Below, piece after piece: positions 56,410 through 64,000 of a stretch of DNA of 64,000 nucleotides. The translations under genes and the position numbers were made by a program. Every line of letters begins with the position of its first letter. The stretch's first letter is position 1. The notes beneath the pieces were generated by a model, which ran no database searches, was not told the DNA's origin, and was given only the letters and a program-made list of their open reading frames with translations. The stretch comes from Gordius sp. MW1 (Eukaryota > Nematomorpha > Gordioida > Gordea > Gordiidae): positions 8,122,001 through 8,186,000 of the forward strand of contig OZ038532.1 in assembly GCA_964036665.1 (NCBI GenBank). The letters run 5' to 3'.

Positions 56410-56985
56410 CTTAGTATACCGCACGATTTAAAGCATCTTGGTATACCGCATGGATACCACACCTTTTTCATTGAGAGGTTGAAGGTGCGGGCTGAAGTCA
56501 GGATGGTCATTGTCACCCTAGACTCCAGCTCTGAGTGTGATTCAAGTCCGTTTATAACATTTTCGACTTTTTTAGCTTGGGTTGCCTTGCCGGAGCCGGT
56601 TTAGGGCAAGTGTTTTTGCTTTGCACCCCCAACACTTTTTATTTTTTAAAACCGGTGGCCGTAGCAACGGTTGACTTCTCGACCCAGCTTGGCCTTAATC
56701 ATCGCTAGCCTTTTTTCTTCGTTGTCGCTCCGCTCCCTCATGCCCCCTGCCCCTCGTTCGTCCCGAAGATCCTTGCCATGTGCGGTAACGTTTGATCCCC
56801 AAACCTGGCATGGCGGATCCAGAGAGTGTTTCATGTTTAATACCTTCGACCTCCCGTCCGTCACCTTGATCAATATCTTTATATTCGAATAATTTGGTAA
56901 AGGATGTAAACTGGTTTATTGTTGTCTAATTACGATACAAAAGGCGAATCCAATATATTTTTTCACAATTGACGAAGGCGACCAA
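56410..56985 (-). pseudogene. Leader/gag-side remnant of a Gypsy-type element
   Basis: Immediately left of a putative LTR edge, the minus strand reads a primer-binding-like TGGTCGCCTTCGTC (56,971-56,984). A GC-richer stretch with a 75-codon frame (56,873-56,646, EEKRLAMIKAKLG) follows. The frame is not a recognised domain; its position after a primer-binding site suggests a gag leader. Low confidence. Confidence 0.4.
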
Positions 56986-57480
56986 TGTTCGCCATAATAT
57001 ATCTATATAAGGACCAATAAACGCGTTGGTAATAGTAATCTTGACTGCGGAGATCGGGGAGAACGACACGGCGTACTGAGCTGGGAAAAAATTAAATAAT
57101 CATTTGTTAGGCAAAATGAAGCTACTTAATCCCTCCAAGGTTGATGAAATGCACATCTCAATTTGCATGAGGGATGCCTTTGCTATAAATTAGGGTCGTT
57201 CACTTCACAAACCTTAAACTAACAACTAATTAGACATCTCCCACAGGGGATAAATTCAATTATTTTTATACATCTTAAATTTAAACAAATTAATGAAGCG
57301 CCTATAACAAAGGCATCTCCCGCGGACGATAAATTTAATTACTTTAATACATTTTAAAATAAATCACCATATCAATCCATGGCTCGATACAGCTCATTTA
57401 TTTAATATATTTGAGCATGTATTATACACGATTATTTGGAAATAAACCTCTATTGTATAAATTTTCCCGGCACTTTCTAC
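56986..57480 (-). repeat. Probable LTR between two retroelement pieces
   Basis: Its left edge (plus strand TGTTCGCCATAATATATC) abuts the primer-binding-like site. The right edge is not resolvable; somewhere before the integrase stop at 57,510. Internal near-repeats CTCCCACAGGGGATAAATTC and CTCCCGCGGACGATAAATTT sit at about 57,237 and 57,317. No partner LTR is in view, so this is inference from context. Confidence 0.4.
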
Positions 57481-57509
57481 TTGAGATAAAGGAAAGGTTG
57501 CGTAAGTTT

Positions 57510-58525
57510 CTATGCAGCACAGTTGTAGGTTGATGGTGAATTACCCGACGCGACTGACCCGCTGGCCTCTTGCGTCATCTTTGTTAACGCACTTACCTGC
57601 GTTGCTGAAGTACTATGTACCGTACACATCAGAAAGCGATGCCATCTACGGCAACCGTTACACCTCCTTCGAGGCCTACACTCTTGCCTACTAGGCCGTT
57701 GACCAACAAATGCATTTGGTCTTCTTGCCGTCACCGGTGGTGGTGGCTCAAACATTTCGACTATCCTCGGAACCTTATCTACCCCGAGTCCTATAGTTCC
57801 ATTTACATGCATCAGGAATTGCTCCAAATGTCTTACCTTCTCTTTATGACTATTTAAGAGTCTTACTTTATAAATTTTATTATCTATATGTTCCATTATA
57901 CGTGCCAGTATCCATCTGGGTTCACCTGTATATTGTGACCATGCTAGTTGATTTACTTTAAAACGAGGAATTGATGTCAAAATTTCGCTATTGTTGTCAA
58001 ATTCTAATAAGAAATCAGGCGGAAATCTTAATTTACGCTTATGAAACTCTTTGCCTACCGGTGTCCTGAATACCTGGGTAACATGTTAAAATCTAATCTG
58101 TAGAGCCAGGTACCGGAGCTTGGAGAATATTGAGCTGTGAGTATGTGTTTTAATTTCCATTGTTTATAAATTTAAATTGAAGCTAGTAAAAGCCTGCCAT
58201 TATCAGTTACTTTACATCTTGAAAAACCATAGGAACTAAATATCTCTCCAAAAAAATTAATTGTTGCCGTGGCAGAAATGTTAATAACTTTTTTAAACTC
58301 GGTCCAACCCAATTAAGCGTCTACTGCAAAAATATAATTTTTTATCATTTCCGAAAGAATCAATGTGAATGCGATCCGACGGGTTTTCGGGACATGCCCA
58401 TCTTGCCGCTTTGTCACTGCGAGGCATAGCCGTATTCGCCCTACTCACATTATCTAACATGTTTTCGTCAACTTTGGCCACAACATACTTCCTAGCAATA
58501 TCGTAACCTGCATGCCCTTCGTGAA
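57510..58525 (-). pseudogene. Gypsy integrase remnant, 3' part
   Basis: The segment right of 57,510 reads on the minus strand LHEGHAGYDIARKYV (integrase zinc-finger histidines), RIHIDSFGNDK, then in another frame FAVDA...LGWTEFKKV and CKVTDNGR (catalytic aspartates, with an in-frame stop after VDA), and FKVNQLAWSQYTGEPRWILA (C-terminal domain) down to a TAG at 57,510. The zinc-finger cysteines appear lost. At least one frame change plus a stop make it inactive. Its upstream half continues on the far side of the 58,526-59,425 insertion. Confidence 0.75.
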
Positions 58526-59425
58526 GTAGGGGAGACCGGGGACTAAATAGCCATAAAAAATTAAATCGCGTTAAAAAAAACTAAACATTGTTTTTTCAAT
58601 TTTTTTGTTGGAACGTAATTTTAGGGTCTATTTTTACCATAGGAAAAAAACTCGGATTGATAAAATTTATAGTTTTCTAACAAATTAAATTTAAAAAAAA
58701 ACAAAAATCCTAAAAATTTAAAAAATGCTCGGGGCAAGTCATAGCCTTTTCCGGGGGATAGATTACGTTTTTACTTCCTATTGGTGCATGTTAACTCAAA
58801 TTAATAAAAGATTCTTTTATAAAAAAATCTAGAGAATGCGAATGTAATATGGTTGTATTTTACATAATACAAATAAAAAAGGGTCAAGATGACAAGATTT
58901 AGGTTCCCATAAAAGACAAATTCTGCAATGGAAAAATTATTTAAATAGTCTATTAATATTCTAAATTACACTAAAATAAATTATTATTAAACAAAATTAT
59001 TGTTTTTTAAATTCTGACTATGCTACGCAATGAATAATGGCTAGCACTAGCCCCTCTCCGACTAGCCCCGACCCCTATTTTTATAAACAATTATTCAACA
59101 TGTTATATTGGAAATAAAAATTTAATCCTTAGACGGTTTATATATAAAAAATATGCCTTTATAAGACAGAACTTAAATTAGTCCAAAATATAGAGCCAAA
59201 AAAATTTTATGTCCAAAATACAAAATTTCGTCAAGGCTACTAATAGCCCCGAAAAATCGTTTTTCCTCTATAAAAATTTTGAATTTTATTTTTTATAAAT
59301 ATTTTTACATATACCTTATAAAAAAATACACATTTTAAATTTTAATTATACATCATTATGATTTTAAAAAATAACTACAAAGATAATAGTAACCCCGGGC
59401 TACGACTAGCCCCGGTCTCACCTAC
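58526..59425. mobile_element. ~900-bp inverted-repeat DNA transposon nested in the integrase
   Basis: Left end GTAGGGGAGACCGGGG, right end CCCCGGTCTCACCTAC, an imperfect 16-bp inverted repeat (one mismatch). GACTAGCCCC-type repeats recur inside (59,040-59,070; 59,395-59,415). No open reading frame, so it is non-autonomous. On the minus strand the flanks read LRKDILK on one side and LHEGHAG on the other, which are adjacent in Gypsy integrases. This shows an insertion into the retroelement. Confidence 0.75.
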
Positions 59426-59570
59426 TTTTAAAATATCCTTACGTAGCTCGATAGGTATGACAACTTTTTCGTTTCGTTTAATTACTTTATCCTCCAAAAG
59501 CTAATCAATTCCATATTTTAAAGCCAAAAGTACCCACTGACTATACTCGTTACCCAAATAATATATTTTA
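59426..59570 (-). pseudogene. Upstream half of the interrupted Gypsy pol
   Basis: Minus-strand reading gives EYSQWVLLALKYGID, a stop, then LLEDKVIKRNEKVVIPIELR ahead of KDILK. This is the segment that normally precedes the integrase zinc finger. Further upstream coding is not recognisable. Confidence 0.6.
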
Positions 59571-59861
59571 ATTAATAAAGTCTAGGTCAGTCTCTGAGCT
59601 CTCAACTATAGTGTTAAACTCAACAAATTTTTAATATAATGTAATGCTAAGTGGTTTACTTGGTTTCAATACCGTTGTCAGCTTTCTCGGTGACAAAACG
59701 TCTGCTAATCAATTATTTTTATCTTCACGATATTTTAATGTTAATGAAAAATTACCAAATATTAAAAACCAACTTTGCAAAAATGAGGACATCAAGTATT
59801 CAGTATTAATCCTGGGATTGAGATTTTCATAACTATTCTCGCGGGTTATATATATATGTTA

Positions 59862-59990
59862 TCCCCCCCCCCGTGTGAGAAAGAGGGTAAAACAAAGTAA
59901 GATAGAGGGTAAAAAGGGGGGGGGGTCCAACCCCCCGGGTGAAAAAGAGGGGGGGGCAAACCAACGAGACAAAAAAAGGGAGGGGACAAA
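59862..59990. repeat. G-rich repeat, reversed relative of 22,290-22,680
   Basis: C-run, GTGAGAAAGAGGGTAAAA, G-run, TCCAACCCCCCGGGTGAAAAAG, G-run. It is followed by TGCTCG-type repeats (60,068-60,140) in place of the TGCTCAGT array. Confidence 0.6.
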
Positions 59991-60181
59991 TTTCTTAATT
60001 TATTTATTTTATATAATATAAGCAAATATTGTAAGTTACTAAATGTTTTCAAATAGCAATTATATCTGCTATCTGCTCGAGTTTACTGCTCGGGCAATCT
60101 GCTTAATGCTTGAATTTTGCTGTTTCGACTCGCCGCTCGATCATTTTTATATGCTATTATTCTGCCTAGTGCACCTACTAT

Positions 60182-60469
60182 TTAATTAAGAATTCCTCAT
60201 TTAAGCAGCATAAATTTCATATTTAAGTCAATCGAGCTAAAATTTTTAAGCAATTTTTTTTATTTACTAAATCTATATAACGTGACGTGACCAAATCTCG
60301 AAAAACATCATATTTAAAAAAGATTTTTAGTTTTAAATCTAAAATACCTATATAGTTACAAAATATTTATTCATGTAAAATATCCATTCATTAATTACCA
60401 ATATTCTTTTTTAGCTCGAAGGACTTAAATATGAAGTTTATGCTGCTTAAATGAGGAATTCTTAATTAA
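60182..60469. mobile_element. MITE with 48-bp (extended ~60-bp) inverted repeats
   Basis: Left arm starts TTAATTAAGAATTCCTCATT and runs to 60,229. The right arm (60,422-60,469) is its reverse complement with one mismatch, and similarity extends inward through TCGAGCTAAAA. 288 bp, non-coding. The TTAA at each tip is suggestive of a TTAA-targeting element. Confidence 0.8.
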
Positions 60470-61400
60470 GATATAAAAATAGTAAATTTGTTTTTGGTGC
60501 CGCAAGGCCGTCTTACTATTTATACAATCTAAAATACATAAAATTCATACAATTATCGCTCTATGTCCATAAAAAAAGTATTCAAAAAATACAAGGTGTG
60601 TATATCACAGAATACCATAGATACGCAGGGAAATTGAAAAATGTGTTATAAAAATATAAAATATTGTAGATGGCAGCATATTTTTTAATACACATGCATT
60701 TATTCTATAAAATTAAATGACAATTTATTAGAGACTTAAAATTTATAGATTATATACGTAATTTGCTATTAAAATAAATTTATTTGAACTATTTTTAATA
60801 TATATATTATACTTAATAAATTTTTTTTATTAATTTTTTTTATTAGTGTCCAATTTTAGAATTTTATTGGACGTAATAATATGTCAAAATATTGACCCAT
60901 CAACTAATTTATTTATTTATGTATCCGCGATATGGATGCGCGCGTAATTTTTTTCGTTTCAAAATGTTACATTTTTTTACTACTCAAAAAAAAGTGATAA
61001 GGAAAAAAGGTGATGCAAAATAATTATAATTGCTAACGCATAATAATATATAAATATGCGATGCCATAATGATCGATATAAATGGTAATAACAAACGATC
61101 TATTATAGCATAGAATGATTTATTAAAATTTACGCGTATCACTAACTATAAGTGTATGCGTGTGTGGGCGGGGAATAAACAAACCTGCTAGTCTTTTATG
61201 TGCGCGCTTAACTAGCAATTTTTATATCATCACGATTCCGTGATTTCAAGAGTAAACGTTTTCCTATTCCAGCAATAAAATGTTTAAACTTCTGAGTAAA
61301 AGGGTAATAAAAAAAACGTTAAGTTAATCAATGAATAAGAGAAAGGGTGGAACACCACACCTCCCTCTTTAACGAAGAAGACCATGGCTTAATAATTATT
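60470..61400. other. Very AT-rich spacer
   Basis: No gene, RNA or repeat boundary recognised. Confidence 0.4.
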
Positions 61401-61401
61401 A

Positions 61402-62953
61402 ATTGCTATGCAATTTATGGGCTCGTTTTTTGGTGTCCGTCGTCCGTCGTCGTCCGTCGTCCGTTACCCTCCCTATCTATTTGCATTGGGTATATTAGGT
61501 TATCGCTTTTTTAAATTAATGCATGAGAAAGAGGTGCCCCACCCCTCATCTCTATCAAGAGGTGCCCCACCCCTCATCTCTATCAAGAGGTGCCCCACCC
61601 CTCATCTCTATCTCCCTCGCTTTCGGGCGGGGTCGGGTTTTAATTGCTACGTTAAATTAATGCATAAGTATATCTATATTTAAATTTTGGTAATTGCTAT
61701 GCAATTTAACTAGTTTTGGGGTTAGAATCCCGGAGTTTTTTTTGACTCTTATGATTGTTCTTGTTACTATCATTGATATTAAGACTTTTTGGCCGTCCGC
61801 TGGCTGCTGACCAATGAAAAAATGACCATTGGCCAAAATGTGAATCCGAGTTTATTTTTTCGTTTTTTTTGACTATTATGATTGTTCCTGTTACTACCAT
61901 TGCTATTATGACTTTTTGGCCGTCCGTTGGCTGCTGACCAATGGAAAAAAATCACCATTGGCCAAAATGTGATTCGAAATTTTTTTTTCTCGTTTTTTTT
62001 GACTATTATGAATTTATATCCACTTTTACCGTGTCCTGGCTGCTGACCAATGGGAAAAAATGACCATTGGCCAAAATGTAATTCGAAAATTTTTTTTTAG
62101 TTTTTTTTGACTATTATGAATTTATATCCACTTTTACCGTGTCCTGGCTGCTGACCAATGGAAAAAAATGACCATTGGCCAAAATGTGATTCGAAATTTT
62201 TTTTTTCGTTTTTTTTGACTATTATGAATTTATATCCACTTTTACCGTGTCCTGGCTGCTGACTAATGGAAAAAATAACCATTGGCCAAAATGTGATTCG
62301 AAATTTTTTTTTTCGTTTTTTTACTCTTATGAATTTATATCCACTTTTACCGTGTGCTGGCTGATGACCAATGGAAAAAAATGACCATTGGCCAAAGTGA
62401 GCATCAAAATTTTTTTTCCCGTTTTTTTGGCTATCATTGACTTATAGAGTATCTGTTGGTACTGACCAATGGAGAAAAAATGACCATTGGCCAAATTTTT
62501 GATTTTTTTAATTAAAAATTGTTCAAATTCAACAAAAAGTTTCTCCCAACAATTCTGCAAATTCTTAACATTGTGATGTTTTATAATATAATGTTTGTTA
62601 GACCCATAATCACTAAAGGCCATAAAAACTAATATAATACGCAACTAGATGCAAACACTAAATCTAACCCTAACCCTTGCCTATATTACATTTTGCCTAT
62701 ATTACATTTTGCCCATAAATGGAAAATTTGCATAAAAATTAATAATTAATTAATCATTAGGCATTGAATACCCCCCTATAAGCATTCTCGCCCCTTCCCA
62801 CCTTTCTCGCCCATAAATTGCATAGCAAATATGATACATTTATACGAAGTATAGATGAGTCGTCCCCCCTTCCCTTCCCCCTTCCCTTCCCCCCTTCCCT
62901 TCCCTTCCCTTCTCCCCTCCCCCTTCCCACGAGGGCCGAAGGCCCTAGTTTTA
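61402..62953 (+). mobile_element. Complete composite non-autonomous element, reference copy
   Basis: Order: end motif (61,403-61,422), CGTTTTTTGGTGTCCGTCG microsatellite, three GAGGTGCCCCACCCCTCATC modules, second partial end motif plus GGGGTTAGAATCCCGG B-box-like segment (61,690-61,735), and seven ~108-bp units each with ACCAATG...CCATTGG. Then come a unique segment (62,500-62,760), CCCCCCTATAAGCATTCTCG, the reversed end motif (62,809-62,828), a pyrimidine tract, and terminal hairpin GGGCCGAAGGCCC followed by TAG. The outer end motifs are inverted relative to each other. No protein. Confidence 0.8.
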
Positions 62954-63780
62954 CAATATATTTAGTTAGAGGTCGAGGCGGATTTAGCTAGTGGTCGAGG
63001 CGGCGATTTACCTTATCTATTTTAAACAAAGTCCAAACAAACCATAGGTATAATGAACAGCATGATTTTCAAACATTTTCTAAACTTTAGCCCAAAAATA
63101 AATTTAATATTTCGTTCTGCTTTTGCCCTTGGATCTGATTCATGGACGACTCATTTATTTGATGAAATCCCGCACTGTGAATCGGTACTTCATGGCTACT
63201 GGACTTGACGTTCCAGCTCTGTAAAGCACCAATGGGGTATTTCATGGCTACTGGACGATGTCCCAGCTCTATAAAGCACCACTGAGCAACAGCTTTAACC
63301 AAATATATAATTAATTTATACTAAATTATCCCAAAGGCTTTTATTCTATACCTATACTGTAACTTGCCATTTTACAAATCATATTTCTCTCGCCGCCCCT
63401 TCCTAATTTTATAACAATCATGCGCAAACCGCCAATAATAATAATAAACAAAAAAACGTTAAGTAAAATTATGAATAAGATAAAAGGGGGTTGAATAACA
63501 TCTATTTTTAATTTATAGCGTGTGAGTAATTCAAGTCTGTCTGTTCTTTAAATTTTATCTTACCAGACATTAAAGAATTTTGACCTTCAGAATTTCTAAG
63601 GGTTGCTTTTGAATAATTGGTATTTGTAATTGAATCATCTGTTCTAAGGTGGGTTTCGGAATTTTCTTTCGTTCATTGAATTTTGCCATTTTTTCAGACA
63701 ACTCTGTTGTTAGGTTGTCGCGGTTTGGTTCGTTGCCGATGGTTCAGAACATTGATGGTTGACACTCGGAATCAGGATAT
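62954..63780. other. Non-coding stretch with a 52-bp duplication
   Basis: CATGGCTACTGGAC, then CCAGCTCT and TAAAGCACCA, occurs at about 63,191 and again at 63,243. Nothing else recognised. Confidence 0.45.
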
Positions 63781-64000
63781 TGGGTATTTGCTTTTTGAGG
63801 AATTGTCTAATTTTAGAAGTTTAATTTGGACGGGTATTTGCTTTCTGAGGAATTGTTCAATTTTAGAAGTTTAATTTGGATGGGTATTTGCTTTCTGAGG
63901 AATTGTCCAATTTTAAAAGTTTAATTTGGATGGGTATTTGCTTTTGAGGAATTTTTCAATTTTAAAAGTTTAATTTGGACGGGTATTTGGTTTTTGAGGA
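63780..64000. repeat. 50-bp minisatellite running off the right edge
   Basis: GGGTATTTGCTTT recurs at 63,782, 63,832, 63,882, 63,932 and 63,981. Units are 50 bp (last 49), each with GAGGAATTGT and AGTTTAATTTGGA. At least four full units; the array continues beyond the window. Confidence 0.85.

Noticed and set aside
62655..62680. CTAACCCTAACCC resembling an arthropod or vertebrate telomere repeat (also reversed at 19,436)
   Set aside because: Only two units and part of a dispersed element; no telomeric array.

Overview
This is an AT-rich animal (metazoan) nuclear window. The evidence is one large, intron-rich host gene of the eukaryotic secretory pathway, surrounded by transposable elements typical of animals, often arthropods: mag-like Ty3/Gypsy LTR elements, an RTE-clade LINE, a Penelope-like element, a BED-finger hAT transposon, several MITE families and tRNA-related SINE-like repeats. 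The species cannot be fixed from sequence alone. An arthropod is plausible; this is inference.

The single confident host gene is Sec16, the scaffold of endoplasmic-reticulum exit sites, on the minus strand. By following reading phase and splice signals I built a 25-exon model running from an ATG at 48,680 to a stop at 26,810. All 24 junctions are phase-consistent, giving an open frame of about 1,781 codons. The model contains a disordered N-terminus, the conserved central domain (exons 9-19) and the C-terminal conserved domain (exons 23-25). It includes a 29-nt micro-exon and one apparent GC-AG intron. Its introns carry MITEs and a 2-kb composite repeat.

Layout. 1-1,560: 5' part (LTR, gag, protease) of a minus-strand Gypsy element that runs off the left edge. 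1,561-8,175: AT-rich DNA with SINE/CCAAT-type repeats, GC-rich repeats and MITEs. 8,190-11,270: full-length RTE LINE with a 14-bp target-site duplication. 11,540-21,770: dense cluster of one composite non-autonomous repeat family (motif TTGCTATGCAATTTATGGGC, GGAC microsatellite, tRNA B-box-like segment, ~108-bp tandem units carrying opposed CCAAT boxes, hairpin tail), with a Penelope-like hairpin fragment at 18,081-19,033. 21,900-22,680: 21-bp-periodic TGCTCAGT array and G-rich tandem repeats. 22,716-25,292: hAT transposon whose transposase reads through only if three 37-48-bp introns are removed. 26,810-48,680: Sec16. 49,013-53,586: a decayed LTR retrotransposon with both LTRs, same strand as Sec16, ending 332 bp upstream of its start codon. 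53,587-56,000: unassigned DNA with a 171-bp tandem triplication. 56,400-59,560: another decayed Gypsy element split by a ~900-bp inverted-repeat transposon. 59,860-62,953: G-rich repeat, a MITE with 48-bp arms, and another full composite repeat. 63,780-64,000: 50-bp minisatellite running off the right edge.

Except for Sec16, nothing looks like a cooperating host gene set. The other coding sequence is mobile-element protein, mostly broken by frameshifts or stops.
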